The notes beneath the pieces were generated by a model. That model ran no database searches. It was not told the origin of the DNA and was given only the letters and a program-made list of their open reading frames with translations. The position numbers were made by a program, and so were the translations under genes. Below are positions 25,031 to 34,104 of a stretch of DNA of 42,831 bases, one piece after another; the first letter of the stretch is position 1; the number at the start of each line of letters is the position of its first letter. Source of the DNA: Desulfobulbaceae bacterium BRH_c16a (GTDB taxonomy: Bacteria; Desulfobacterota; Desulfobulbia; Desulfobulbales; Desulfocapsaceae); contig LADS01000010.1 in NCBI GenBank assembly GCA_000961725.1, positions 1-42,831 on the forward strand, given 5' to 3'.

Positions 25031-25290
25031 TGTCCATCCAGAAACGAGACATTTTCTTCTAAAGCGGGCTAACGCCCGCAACCCAAGGGTTATGATCCCC
25101 TCCCACAACAGAGGGGATAAGTACCTTCACGAAATTCATTTCTAAAAAACAAGAAATGAATTTCTAAGGTACTAAATCGAGGCGTGTGAGAAATTTTACC
25201 GCAGGCATATAGTTGATATTCCGAGGATAAAAATTCGAACACAACGAAGAGTTAGGAGGAAATGGCCGTTTCCGGATGGGCACTAAGTAG
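25023..25290. mobile_element. MITE-like element (25031-25282) with its 8-bp target duplication
   Basis: A 252-bp non-coding insertion. Its ends are imperfect inverted repeats: TGTCCATCCAGAAACG at the left, and TGCCCATCCGGAAACG read inward from the right, 14 of 16 bases equal, with looser similarity for about 15 more. It is bounded by the direct repeat CTAAGTAG at 25023-25030 and 25283-25290. The inside is highly structured: GCGGGC/GCCCGC, TCCCCTC/GAGGGGA, and a long AT-rich dyad from GTACCTT to AAGGTAC around 25121-25174. No transposase is encoded, so it must have been moved in trans. The parent IS family is not identified. Confidence 0.85.
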
Positions 25291-26221
25291 CAGGCGGAGT
25301 TCGTTTGAGATACTTGTCGAGGCATTCGATACCCTCGCATTGAGTTATTATCTTCTTCAGATAAGCGATGTTTTTGTCGATGTTCTCGATATAAAGGTTT
25401 CGATCCACCTTATACCTTTCACGAAAATGAGTCCTCATTGCGGTGGAGGTATTTGAGAAGGTGGTTATCAGGCGTTTGAGCACAACGTTGTGATAGAAAT
25501 TGGCTGTATGTTCCATAAGCTCAAGGGCGGAACTATGGCGGCTTATTCCTCCGGCTTCCTGCTCATTATAGAGCAGGGGGAGGCACTCCAGATAATAACG
25601 GTCGGCCATTTGCGCGAGAATATCGGCCGAACCGACGACCTGTCCGGCGAGTTGGATTTCGTGCGTATGGAAATCGAAAGTTGCCGGATCGCTGTCAAGG
25701 TTGGTGTAGTTGATAATGGTCGCACAATCTCTGGAGATGTCTTCTCCGAGGCCTTTGTCGGTGGCGTAGTTCTTGAGAAAGAGTATCGACCGGGCTTCAT
25801 GATTGGCTATATACTGGGTGCCTGAATGTGCCGGGTCTCCTTCAAGGCGCAACATCCCGGTGTCGTGGAAATAAGCAGCCAGCAAACCTTTTTGAAGCAT
25901 ATCCGAGGTAACGGGAACGCAGTTGCAATGGAGGCCGTGGAAGAGTCGTATCGTGGCAAGCACAACCATCTGGCTGTGTCGTAAATTATGATAGGGCAGG
26001 TTGTTTTTCTGAAAATCCGGGTGAGTACCGGAAAAAAAGGCAGAAAGATCGTGATGTACTTCCTGGATCAGATCGAGGTTTATTGAGGGACTGATGCTTT
26101 CTGCGAGAAAGAGTATTTCGTCAAGTGGAGTGCCGTCAAGCATTCCCTCAAAGATGTATGAGAGGCTTTTGTTATCCATGTGCCGCCGATATGAAGGGTT
26201 CGAAAACGATATTGTCTTCAT
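25283..26221 (-). CDS. HD-domain phosphohydrolase-like protein
   Basis: 312 residues from the ATG of MKTISFSNPSYRR; an ATG at 26179 (MDNKSLSYIFEG) and a GTG at 26239 are other possible starts. The HD domain lies at about residues 75-210: LPYHNLRHSQMVVLATIRLF (first His), LLAAYFHDTGMLRL (the HD pair), and QVVGSADILAQMADRYYLEC (last Asp). This resembles the 3',5'-cyclic-nucleotide phosphodiesterase-type HD arrangement, so a nucleotide or second-messenger hydrolase is likely; the substrate is unknown. The stop codon sits in the target duplication of the MITE and was kept. Confidence 0.75.
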   Translation of the reverse strand: MKTISFSNPSYRRHMDNKSLSYIFEGMLDGTPLDEILFLAESISPSINLDLIQEVHHDLSAFFSGTHPDFQKNNLPYHNLRHSQMVVLATIRLFHGLHCNCVPVTSDMLQKGLLAAYFHDTGMLRLEGDPAHSGTQYIANHEARSILFLKNYATDKGLGEDISRDCATIINYTNLDSDPATFDFHTHEIQLAGQVVGSADILAQMADRYYLECLPLLYNEQEAGGISRHSSALELMEHTANFYHNVVLKRLITTFSNTSTAMRTHFRERYKVDRNLYIENIDKNIAYLKKIITQCEGIECLDKYLKRTPPAT

Positions 26222-26471
26222 TTTTCGACATTCTATCACTTACATTTGTAATTTGGCAAATTTCAATAAAAGTTGGTCAGCCTTTTCAAGACAGCCCTCA
26301 TGGGGGCTGTGCATTGACTAAAGTGCCACGTTGTGGTATTTTAGAAAAACAATGTGTGTCATCTGGACTTTATCTTCATTTGCAAGTACTCTTTTACGAA
26401 GAACACTAACTTGGCGACTGTAAGAAGGTTTTGCTGAATGACTTATATTTCATAAACTTTTACTGGGCGAA

Positions 26472-27368
26472 ATGGAAGAACAGAAAGGCTCCGTTGTAAT
26501 ATTGGTTGTTGATGACGATGAACTGGTTCGCATGACCCTCAGCGTGCTTGTTAGCTCTCTCGGCTACCATTGCCTTGTTGCCGGAGATGGAGTTGAGGCA
26601 CTCGCAGTTTTGAAATCAACTTCGGTGGACCTTGTTTTGACCGATGTTGTTATGCCGGGGATGGGTGGCTTGGAACTTCTTGAGAATATCCGTGTTTTGT
26701 ACAAGGATACAGATGTTATTGTCTCCACAGGGTATCATGAGAAGGCAAGTTACGCCGCGGTGATTAAAGCGGGAGCCATTGATTTTATCAAGAAGCCGAT
26801 TGATCAAGCCGAACTTGAGGCGAAACTTGCAAGAGCTGTTCGCGAACGATGTATGATGCGCGAACTTGAACGGCTGTCAAAGCAGGACAGTGTGACCGGG
26901 GTTCTCAATAGAAGGGCCTTCGACGAGCATTTTTCCATAGAGGTGGAAAGGGCCTTCAGACAAAATTACAGTTTGATGCTGGCCGTAATCGACATTGATA
27001 ACTTCAAGGAATACAATGATAAGCATGGTCACCAGCAGGGGGATGACGTCCTGATATGCCTGGCTGAGATCATGCAAGAGTGTACCCGGGAGAGTGTCGA
27101 TCTGTGTTTCAGGCTCGGCGGAGACGAATTCGCAGTACTTCTCCCGCAAGCAACTGCCAACCAGGGGACGGAAATAGTCCAAAGAATTTTGTTAAGCTTC
27201 ATCGAGAGAAATTTCGGCAGCACCAGTCTGTCTATCGGTCTTATCACCTGCAAGCGGGATAAAAATCGGGTGAGAGAGGATGATGAAAAAATGATGAAGG
27301 AACGTGCGGACCAGGCTATGTATGACGCCAAAAAAAGCGGTAAAAATTGCGTAATTACAAGAATATAG
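26472..27368 (+). CDS. Response regulator with GGDEF output (diguanylate cyclase)
   Basis: 298 residues. Residues 8-125 are a REC domain: VVDDDELVR with D14-D16, phosphorylation site D58 in VLTDVVMPG, conserved Thr/Ser in VSTGY and Lys in DFIKKPI. Residues about 135-298 are a GGDEF domain: DSVTGVLNRRAFDEHF, IDNFKEYNDKHGHQQGDDVL, and an intact active site RLGGDEFAVLLP. No RxxD inhibitory site appears at the usual place before the GGDEF. It should make c-di-GMP when phosphorylated. No sensor kinase is next to it. A small dyad at 26291-26310 (ACAGCCC/GGGCTGT) lies in the promoter region. Confidence 0.93.
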   Translation: MEEQKGSVVILVVDDDELVRMTLSVLVSSLGYHCLVAGDGVEALAVLKSTSVDLVLTDVVMPGMGGLELLENIRVLYKDTDVIVSTGYHEKASYAAVIKAGAIDFIKKPIDQAELEAKLARAVRERCMMRELERLSKQDSVTGVLNRRAFDEHFSIEVERAFRQNYSLMLAVIDIDNFKEYNDKHGHQQGDDVLICLAEIMQECTRESVDLCFRLGGDEFAVLLPQATANQGTEIVQRILLSFIERNFGSTSLSIGLITCKRDKNRVREDDEKMMKERADQAMYDAKKSGKNCVITRI

Positions 27369-27431
27369 CTTCAGGTTTCCCCCGACGGTTTCCCGCCGGG
27401 TTCAATTCTCGGATTTTTCAGGTCATCAACC

Positions 27432-28862
27432 TCAGCAGCCAAGTGCATCCTTGTGAAACGACAGGTCGGGTTCAATCGGATATTTGCCGTCGAAACAGGC
27501 CAGGCAAAAATTTTCCGCAGTCATGCCGGTAGCTTTAACAAGGCCTTCCAGGCTGAGGTAATGGAGGGAATCCAGACCGAGATATTCGGCAATTTCCGAA
27601 ATGGTTTTCTTGTTTGCAATGAGTTGACTTGCCGAAGGAAAATCGATTCCATAATAACAGGCATGCCGGGTGGGAGGGCAGCTGACCACCATGTGAACCT
27701 CTTTAACCCCCGCTTCCCGAAGGGCTCTTACCCGGCTTTTCCCCGTTGTTCCCCTGATAATCGAATCTTCGACGATTATTACCCGTTTTCCTTTAAGAAA
27801 TGATCGTACCGGGTTCAGTTTTACCTTGACGTTGAAATCACGCATCGACTGGGTCGGCTGAATAAAGGTTCTGCCGACATAGTGATTACGGATCACTCCC
27901 ATTTCCAGCGGAATGCCGGATGCCTGTGAATACCCAAGCGCCGCATAGTTGCCGGAATCGGGAAAAGGCATGACAAAATCGGCATCGATATTCGTTTCCC
28001 GGGCCAGAATCTCCCCCATTCTTTTCCGTGCCTGGTAGACATTTATCCCGAAAATTTCCGAATCCGGTCGGGCAAAGTAGACCTGCTCGAAAATGCAGAA
28101 ATGGCTGTTCTGCTTGGGCCAGGGGAAGATAGATGTCATCTCGCCATCTTTGAAGATAACAATTTCACCAGGTTGTATATCCCGCACATATTCGGCCTCA
28201 ATGAGATCGAGGGCGCAGGTCTCGGAGGTGACAACCCAGCCGCCGTTGTCACCGTTTTTCAGCCTGCCGAGGCACAGCGGCCGAAAACCATCGGGGTCGC
28301 GGACGGCCACCATGGTGTCCTGAGTCATGAGCAGGAGTGAGTAGGCGCCTTTCAGTGCAGTAAAGGTTTCAGAGAGGGCTTTTTCAAGGCCGAGATGGGT
28401 CGCCCGGGCCATAAGGTGAAGGACAACTTCACTGTCCATGGTGGTCTGGAAAATCGAACCTTGTTCTTCCAGCCTGGTGCGCAGTGAGATGGAGTTTACG
28501 AGATTTCCGTTATGGGCAACGGCCAGGGTTGTTCCTTTATGAGTGACCAGCAGCGGCTGGGCGTTGGTGATATTGGAGGCTCCTGTGGTGGAATAGCGTA
28601 CATGGCCTATGGACAGGTGGCCTTGCAGGCTCTGCAGGATGCTTTCGGAAAAAACCTCGGGCACAAGACCCATGCTCTTGTGCATTTTAACCACAGCGCC
28701 GTTTGATGTTACTATTCCGGCACTTTCCTGGCCTCGATGCTGGAGGGCGTAGAGGCCGAAATATGTGAGCTTGGCAGAATCATTGTGATTGTAAACGCCA
28801 CAAACTCCGCATTCGTGAGTGGGGCGGCCATCTGACGATTTGCTGCTGTTTTCTTGTAACAT
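27432..28862 (-). CDS. purF: Amidophosphoribosyltransferase
   Basis: 476 residues. The glutaminase domain begins at the Cys of ECGVCGVYNH (Cys18), preceded by a 17-residue stretch that should be removed as in other propeptide-bearing PurF enzymes. Further motifs: LYALQHRGQESAGI, HVRYSTTGASNITNAQPLL, NGNLVNS. The PRPP-binding part is VIIVEDSIIRGTTGKSRVRALR, and SCPPTRHACYYGID supplies Cys residues typical of iron-sulfur forms. It catalyses the first committed step of purine synthesis. A terminator stands between it and the upstream peptidase gene. Confidence 0.96.
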   Translation of the reverse strand: MLQENSSKSSDGRPTHECGVCGVYNHNDSAKLTYFGLYALQHRGQESAGIVTSNGAVVKMHKSMGLVPEVFSESILQSLQGHLSIGHVRYSTTGASNITNAQPLLVTHKGTTLAVAHNGNLVNSISLRTRLEEQGSIFQTTMDSEVVLHLMARATHLGLEKALSETFTALKGAYSLLLMTQDTMVAVRDPDGFRPLCLGRLKNGDNGGWVVTSETCALDLIEAEYVRDIQPGEIVIFKDGEMTSIFPWPKQNSHFCIFEQVYFARPDSEIFGINVYQARKRMGEILARETNIDADFVMPFPDSGNYAALGYSQASGIPLEMGVIRNHYVGRTFIQPTQSMRDFNVKVKLNPVRSFLKGKRVIIVEDSIIRGTTGKSRVRALREAGVKEVHMVVSCPPTRHACYYGIDFPSASQLIANKKTISEIAEYLGLDSLHYLSLEGLVKATGMTAENFCLACFDGKYPIEPDLSFHKDALGC

Positions 28863-28931
28863 CTCGAGGGTGTCCTTGGTTATCTGTATATCCGGAAATT
28901 TCAGCTTTTTCCGCTCAATGCCAAAACAGGT

Positions 28932-28962
28932 AAAGGCACAAAGAGAGTATCTCTGTGCCTTT
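28932..28962. terminator. Hairpin terminator between the peptidase gene and purF
   Basis: AAAGGCACA / TGTGCCTTT (9 bp) with an inner GAGA/TCTC pairing. It lies 100 bases after the stop of the PepT-like gene and 70 bases before purF, ending that minus-strand transcript; the plus strand has TTTTC after it. Confidence 0.65.
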
Positions 28963-29062
28963 TCTTGGGTAACCCAAAATCGGGAATCTATAATAAGTAT
29001 TGCCCAAATTCAACAAGAAAGATCAAGATGCATGGGAAAACTGACTCCGACCCGGCCGGATC

Positions 29063-30208
29063 CTAAGCAATTGTCAAGGCATGAAGCAATTCGGTCAAGC
29101 CGACAAGATCATTGAGGTCCAGCTGCTCATCGACTGTATGTACTTTGTTCATCCCGGTGGCGATGATTGCCGTCGGCAAGCCCACGCCGTTAAAAATATT
29201 GGCATCACTTCCGCCACCGGCCACAATATACCGCAAATCCTTGCGGCAATTTTCAGCGGCATCTTTAATCCTTTTGATTACCGGGGCATCTTCAGCCAGA
29301 GATAACGGCGGATAGTCGTCGACGATGGTGATTTCCACCGAGGGACGACCGTCGCCGGTTGCCGGCCCTCCCTGCCAGTTGTCTATCGTCTTCTGGAACG
29401 TTGCAAATATTTCCTCGGTATAGCTTTTAAGCTTTTCTCTGGAATGGCTGCGGACTTCTCCCTTCAGGGTGATCTTTTCCGGGACAATGTTGGTTGCCAC
29501 ACCGCCTTCGATAACACCGAAATTACAGGTAGACTCATGGTCCAGCCGACCCAGCCGGATGCCGGTAAGGGATGAAGCGGCAAGGGCTAAAGCGTTTATC
29601 CCTGCTTCCGGGCAGAGGCCGGCGTGGGCGGCCACCCCTTTTACTTCGATCATGATTTTGTTGGCGGCAGGTGCACCTATAACCACGTGGTTTATACCGG
29701 TGGAGTCTAAAGCGTAGCCATAGGGGCTTTCTATTTTCCGGTAATCGAGGTGCTTGGCGCCAAGCAGGCCGATCTCCTCGCAGGTAGTTATCACCACTTC
29801 AAGCTTTGGATGAGGAGTCTTGTTTTCTTTCAGTATGGCGAGCAACTCGAGAACGGCGGCAATGCCGGTCTTGTCATCGCCGCCGAGCACAGTTTCTCCC
29901 ATGCTGGTAAAGATGTCTCCTGTCCTGACGACCTTGACACCCATCGCCGGTTCGACCGTATCCATATGACAAGAAAAAAACAGTCCCTCGCGGTCCGACT
30001 GGCTGCCGGCAAAGCGAACGATGAGATTGCCTGATTCGGAGCCGGTGCGGGCCGCGGAATCGTCCTCGTAAATTGAATCGGCGCCAAGTTCGGCAAATGC
30101 TTTTTTAAGATGTGCGGAAATAGCCCCTTCCTTGCGGGAGGGGCTGCTGATTTCGCACAGTTCGGTAAATGTCGCGGCGAGCCGCTCGCGTCGTATGTGT
30201 ACTGTCAT
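29063..30208 (-). CDS. M20-family peptidase, PepT-like
   Basis: 381 residues with the M20 (tripeptidase T-like) layout. Metal site motifs: FFSCHMDTVEPAMG, VLGGDDKTGIAAVLELL, TTCEEIGLLGAKHLD (catalytic Glu pair) and late His in MNKVHTVDEQLDLNDL. The lid domain lies between about 180 and 290 (KGVAAHAGLCPEAG). GGGSDANIFNGVGLP is also typical. It is probably a cytoplasmic dipeptide/tripeptide hydrolase with two zinc ions. The start codon overlaps the stop of ispDF by four bases (ATGA), so they form one unit. Confidence 0.92.
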   Translation of the reverse strand: MTVHIRRERLAATFTELCEISSPSRKEGAISAHLKKAFAELGADSIYEDDSAARTGSESGNLIVRFAGSQSDREGLFFSCHMDTVEPAMGVKVVRTGDIFTSMGETVLGGDDKTGIAAVLELLAILKENKTPHPKLEVVITTCEEIGLLGAKHLDYRKIESPYGYALDSTGINHVVIGAPAANKIMIEVKGVAAHAGLCPEAGINALALAASSLTGIRLGRLDHESTCNFGVIEGGVATNIVPEKITLKGEVRSHSREKLKSYTEEIFATFQKTIDNWQGGPATGDGRPSVEITIVDDYPPLSLAEDAPVIKRIKDAAENCRKDLRYIVAGGGSDANIFNGVGLPTAIIATGMNKVHTVDEQLDLNDLVGLTELLHALTIA

Positions 30209-31395
30209 GAGAAATCCTTTTTGATAGCATTGCCCTGAAGCAGGACGACGGCATGGCAGCCGATACCTTCTTTTCTTCCGGTAAAGCCCATTCCTTCAGT
30301 AGTGGTTGCTTTGATGTTGATGAGCGCGGAGTCAACCTGGCAGGCGCGGCCGAGGACTCTTTTCATGTCGTCCAGGTAAGGTGCAAGTCTGGGCGCCTGG
30401 CAGACCAGAGTGATGTCGGCATTGGCAAGAACGAAGCCCTTCCCGGTGAGAAGCCGGACTACCTGTTCCAGCAGGGTAATTGAATACATACCGGCAAATT
30501 GCTGGTCGGAGTCGGGGAAGTGTTTGCCGATATCACCAGCGCCAAGCCCGCCAAGGAGAGCGTCGCACAGGGCGTGGGTCAAAACATCGGCATCGGAATG
30601 ACCGGCGAGGCCATGGCTGTGGGGGACGGTAACGCCACCGAGCACGAGTTTTCTGTTTTCGGCAAAACGATGGGCATCGTAGCCATGGCCGATACGAAAG
30701 CCTGGCTCGCCACTTTGGCTGATGATCTTTTCGGCCAAGATGAGATCCTCGGGGCGGGTAATTTTAATGTTTGTTTCGGAGCCTTCCACCAGTGTTACGG
30801 CAATGCCGGCTTTTTCCAGGAGGGATGATTCGTCGGTGACATCGGCGTCGCCATTGTTAATATAGGCGCGTTCGAGCAAAGCTCTTCTTGCCGCCTGAGG
30901 TGTCTGGGCCTGCCAGAGGGACGTTCGGTCGATGGTTCCGGCTACGCGGCCATCGCTCCCGGCCTTTTTCAGGGTGTCCTTGACCGGTACGGCGGCGATT
31001 GCCGCGCCGTCGCGAAGAACGGCGTCGCAGCACCTTGCAATGATTTCAGCACTGACAAGCGGCCGCGCCCCGTCATGGACCAGAACAATATCGGTATCTG
31101 TGCCGAGCGTATCGAGACCGGCCTTGACCGAGTCCTGACGCCTGCGCCCGCCGGATATTATTTTCAGCTTGCCAGGCACGAGTCCGTACTGCCCGAACAT
31201 CATCTCCGTCTGCTCGATGCGGTCGGCGGGAACGGCCACCACGATATGATCGATATGAGTGTTGTCGGCAAAGACCCTGGCTGTGCGAACCAGTATCGGG
31301 ATGCCGGCCAGCAGATGGTATTGTTTGGGATGATCGAGGTTCATCCTGGTGCCGAAGCCGGCAGCAGGAATGATGACGGCGACTGAAGTTGCCAT
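30205..31395 (-). CDS. ispDF: Bifunctional IspD-IspF enzyme (MEP isoprenoid pathway)
   Basis: 396 residues from MATSVAVIIPAAGFGTRM; 19 upstream codons begin with TTG and look non-coding. Residues 1-225 are the cytidylyltransferase IspD: PAAGFGTRMN, LDHPKQYHLLAGIP, VLVHDGARPLVSAEI, TDESSLLEKAGI. Residues about 235-395 are the cyclodiphosphate synthase IspF: FRIGHGYDAHRF, VPHSHGLAGHSDADVLTHAL, ADITLVCQAPRLAPY, ATTTEGMGFTGRKEGIGCHA. The fusion of non-consecutive pathway steps occurs in several bacterial groups. There is no strong ribosome site before the chosen ATG. Confidence 0.95.
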   Translation of the reverse strand: MATSVAVIIPAAGFGTRMNLDHPKQYHLLAGIPILVRTARVFADNTHIDHIVVAVPADRIEQTEMMFGQYGLVPGKLKIISGGRRRQDSVKAGLDTLGTDTDIVLVHDGARPLVSAEIIARCCDAVLRDGAAIAAVPVKDTLKKAGSDGRVAGTIDRTSLWQAQTPQAARRALLERAYINNGDADVTDESSLLEKAGIAVTLVEGSETNIKITRPEDLILAEKIISQSGEPGFRIGHGYDAHRFAENRKLVLGGVTVPHSHGLAGHSDADVLTHALCDALLGGLGAGDIGKHFPDSDQQFAGMYSITLLEQVVRLLTGKGFVLANADITLVCQAPRLAPYLDDMKRVLGRACQVDSALINIKATTTEGMGFTGRKEGIGCHAVVLLQGNAIKKDFS

Positions 31396-31500
31396 GTAGG
31401 GAAACGATAGTAAATCGTAAAATCGATGAGGTTGCGGGAAAGTACCAAGCAAAACCGATGGCTGGTGCCCTGTGGCGTATCTTCCTCGGGTTAAAAAATT

Positions 31501-31848
31501 GGAGCGGGCTATAAGCCGAATTCTGTACCCCCTAAGGGGCCACGATCATTTAACTGGGATGTTGATCGCTCAACACCTCTTGCAACCTACCCGGAGATCT
31601 CGGACGGGCCGCCCTCAAACATCTCCCTATTTGGTCTTGCTCTGGGTGGGGTTTGCCGTGCCTTCCATGTCACCATGGAAGCGGTGAGCTCTTACCTCGC
31701 CGTTTCACCCTTACCTGATCGAATCAGGCGGTTTGTTTTCTGTGGCACTTTCCCCCGGTCGCCCGGCGTTCGTGTTACGAACCACCCTGCCCTGCAGAGT
31801 TCGGACTTTCCTCTCCGGTAAAAACCGGAGCGATCGTGCGCCCGCTCC
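31501..31848 (-). ncRNA. rnpB: RNase P RNA, bacterial type A
   Basis: On the minus strand the RNA opens GGAGCGGGCGCACGATCGCT and ends with the complementary GCCCGCTCC, forming P1. The hallmark GAGGAAAGTCCGAACTC block (part of P4 and J3/4) is present, as are GTGCCACAGAAAACA and the matching 3' P4 strand near CAGAATTCGGCTTATAG. Length about 348 nt. It lies upstream of ispDF on the same strand. No strong promoter was recognised. Confidence 0.97.
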
Positions 31849-31942
31849 GATTGGTAATGTAGTTGGAATCTGCAAAAGAGGGAAGGAGAAAAAGAGATTC
31901 TCCCGCAGAATCATACGCAATACATTTTCCTTGCCACAGGTT

Positions 31943-31995
31943 AGGAGCCGTTACGAAATAACCAGGCCATTTTCAACAATTTCGTTACGGCTCCT
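31943..31995. repeat. Long inverted repeat, 17-bp arms
   Basis: AGGAGCCGTTACGAAAT at 31943-31959 and ATTTCGTTACGGCTCCT at 31979-31995 pair with one mismatch around a 19-base loop. It lies in the gap between the zinc-ribbon gene and rnpB. There is no T-run on either side, so it is not a clear intrinsic terminator. Confidence 0.6.
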
Positions 31996-32043
31996 TAGAC
32001 CGTTCCGGGCATTACCTTGGCCATGTTATTTTTTGACAACGGC

Positions 32044-32766
32044 TTAGTTTTTGTCTTCAACCAGGCGAACATAGTGAATCATTCGCTGACAGGTCGGACA
32101 CTCGAAGAGGTTGTCGCCTCTCAGCAACATATTGTAAAGCTGTGGCGGAATTGCCATGAAACAACCCTGGCAGACTCCATCGACCACATTGACAACGGCT
32201 AGTCCATTCCGGCGCTGGCGAAGTGTGTTGTACTTGCGAAGGGTGTTCGCTTTGATCTTGTTCGCCTGCTCGTTGCGCTGAACGTCCTTTTCTTTTTTTC
32301 CCCTGTTGATGGCATCGATGTTGGTTCGAACCTTTGCGGTTTCTTCAACGACAAGTTCCTTTTCACCTTTCAGGAGATTTTTTTCCTCGGTGAGCCGGAC
32401 CGTCAGTTTTTCGATGGACAGCATGATGGCCATGATTTTTTCTTCATTTTCCTTGGCACTCTTTTTGGCGTCCTCGATTTCCTTGAGCAGGGCGGTCTGC
32501 TCGCGGCCGGTCTGGACCTGCATCATTTTTGACTGACGGTCTCTGACATGATCCATCTTGTCGGCCATTTCACCTTCGAGGGTGCGGCTTTCCTTTTGCT
32601 CAGAGACGATTTGTTCCTGCAGTTCGTTGATCAACGCTTCTCTCTTGGCCAGGGCGGAAATGCGAATATCAAGTCCTTCCTGTTCGGCTTTAATGGCATT
32701 GTCGATCTGGTCGATCTCCAGATCAATGGCCTGAAGTGAGACGAGTTGGGCTAAAAGTTCATTCAA
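32044..32766 (-). CDS. C4-type zinc-ribbon, coiled-coil protein
   Basis: 240 residues. Residues 1-180 are one long coiled coil (heptads of L/I/V with E/K/Q, for example INELQEQIVSEQKESRTLEG). The C-terminus is the C4 zinc ribbon: DGVCQGCFMAIPPQLYNML and FECPTCQRMIHYV, with four metal-binding Cys. This is the widespread zf-RING_7-type protein family, which often stands next to nif3 as it does here. Function is not settled. Confidence 0.92.
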   Translation of the reverse strand: MNELLAQLVSLQAIDLEIDQIDNAIKAEQEGLDIRISALAKREALINELQEQIVSEQKESRTLEGEMADKMDHVRDRQSKMMQVQTGREQTALLKEIEDAKKSAKENEEKIMAIMLSIEKLTVRLTEEKNLLKGEKELVVEETAKVRTNIDAINRGKKEKDVQRNEQANKIKANTLRKYNTLRQRRNGLAVVNVVDGVCQGCFMAIPPQLYNMLLRGDNLFECPTCQRMIHYVRLVEDKN

Positions 32767-32808
32767 AATGATTCTCCTCTTTCTGTGTAACGTTACTTTT
32801 GGGGTTTT

Positions 32809-33612
32809 CTATCTAATGCATTTGAAGGGGTGATGCTCGGCCTTCGTCTGCATAATCCTTATATTCCAGCCTTCCCGGAGGTTGATCTGCCCGAGCCTGT
32901 GAACAAGGACGCCAACTGCCGGTTTTTCCGTTGCGTAATGGGTGCCGTCGATGATACAGAAGCCGGTTTCTCCGGCCCAGACGGCGATGTTGTGTTTGAT
33001 TTCCGCAGAGAGATATACATCGGCGCCGCGCCTGCGGGCCTCTTCTGCGAAATCGGAGCCGCTTCCTCCGCAAACCGCGAGAGTAGTAATTGTTTCCGGC
33101 AATCGGCCGGCAACCTGAATGCTTTCAAGACCGAGGACATCAAGAACTCTGGCCACAAAGTCGGCGGAAGACATCGGCGCAGGGAAGGTGCCCATTCGGC
33201 CTGTGCCTGTGCCGTTTTCTCCGGCAGGAATGAGGGGTGAAAGGTTTTCCAGGCCAAGTTGTCGTGCCAGGATAGTACTGACGCCATCCTCCGCATTGTC
33301 GTAATTGGTGTGACAACCGATGATGGCAATGCGGTGGGTAAGGGCCTTTTCCAGCAGTTTGCCGTAGGGAGCGGTTGTGTCGATTGTCGGGAGCGGCTTG
33401 AAGATAACAGGATGGTGGGTGATGACGGTGTTGGCGCCAAGGGCAATCGCCTCATCCAGCAAGGCGTTTGTGGCGTCAAGTCCAACCAGGACCGCGGTTA
33501 CTTCCTGGTCCGGACTGCCGACCAGGAGGCCCACATTGTCCCAGGTCTCTGCCAGGTGAAAGGGAGCCTCCATGTTGAGGCTGCTAAGAATGTCCTTAAC
33601 TCTGACCGTCAT
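32809..33612 (-). CDS. Nif3-like dinuclear metal protein (YqfO/YbgI family)
   Basis: 267 residues from MTVRVKDILSSLNMEAPFHL; 24 upstream in-frame codons look non-coding. Motifs are the family's metal ligands: AETWDNVGLLVG, TVITHHPVIFKPL (HH pair), GCHTNYDNAEDGV and later FCIIDGTHYATEKPAV (His and Glu). Members form hexameric rings with two metals per subunit, and their reaction is not agreed; the name GTP cyclohydrolase I type 2 is in use for the family. It is followed by the zinc-ribbon gene after about 40 bases. Confidence 0.92.
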   Translation of the reverse strand: MTVRVKDILSSLNMEAPFHLAETWDNVGLLVGSPDQEVTAVLVGLDATNALLDEAIALGANTVITHHPVIFKPLPTIDTTAPYGKLLEKALTHRIAIIGCHTNYDNAEDGVSTILARQLGLENLSPLIPAGENGTGTGRMGTFPAPMSSADFVARVLDVLGLESIQVAGRLPETITTLAVCGGSGSDFAEEARRRGADVYLSAEIKHNIAVWAGETGFCIIDGTHYATEKPAVGVLVHRLGQINLREGWNIRIMQTKAEHHPFKCIR

Positions 33613-33646
33613 AGAAAAAACGATATTGGTTGAGCAGGAAAACAAA

Positions 33647-33676
33647 AAAGGTACACTCCGCTGGGAATGTACCTTT
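33647..33676 (-). terminator. Terminator of the tRNA gene
   Basis: Inverted repeat AAAGGTACA / TGTACCTTT with a 12-base loop. Read on the minus strand it ends CCTTTTTTGTTTT, a strong T-tract, and lies downstream of tRNA-Met and before nif3. Confidence 0.8.
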
Positions 33677-33818
33677 CGATTCACCTCTCCGGTTCAGGTA
33701 TTTCTTGCCCGAATCGAAGTTAATTTTCCAGGGGAATGTTATTCTTTCCCCTCTTGGTGTGTATAAAAATAGCTTTTTCAAGGAATCCGTTGTTTCTGGT
33801 CAGAAGCTGCTGTATTAG

Positions 33819-33894
33819 TGGTGGGCGCAGTAGGATTCGAACCTACGACCGATCGGTTATGAGCCGATGGCTCTACCAGCTGAGCTATGCGCCC
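33819..33894 (-). tRNA. tRNA-Met (anticodon CAU)
   Basis: Minus strand: acceptor GGGCGCA pairs with TGCGCCC followed by encoded ACCA. The D-arm block AGCTCAGCTGGTAGAGC, anticodon loop CTCATAA (CAU) and TPsiC block GGTTCGAATCC are all present. A CAU anticodon without the initiator hallmarks means elongator Met, or Ile-2 if the C is modified to lysidine; sequence alone does not settle it. Confidence 0.9.
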
Positions 33895-34104
33895 TCCTTT
33901 GTCTGACGATAAAACAACTTATATAAAATGACATTGATGGGAAAGTCAATTAAAAAAAAATTATTTCTGAAAAACAACACGGGAATCGGCCTTGAAGTGA
34001 TTCAGGCGATCACGACTGCGCTATTGCGAATCGGCAAAATATAACTATTCTCAATAAAGACTTTTGTAGTTAGGCCAAATCTGATGACAAGGTGAACCCG
34101 CTTG

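Noticed and set aside
25040..25180. Short palindromic unit as a CRISPR repeat
   Set aside because: The dyads differ from one another and are not regularly spaced; they belong to the MITE.
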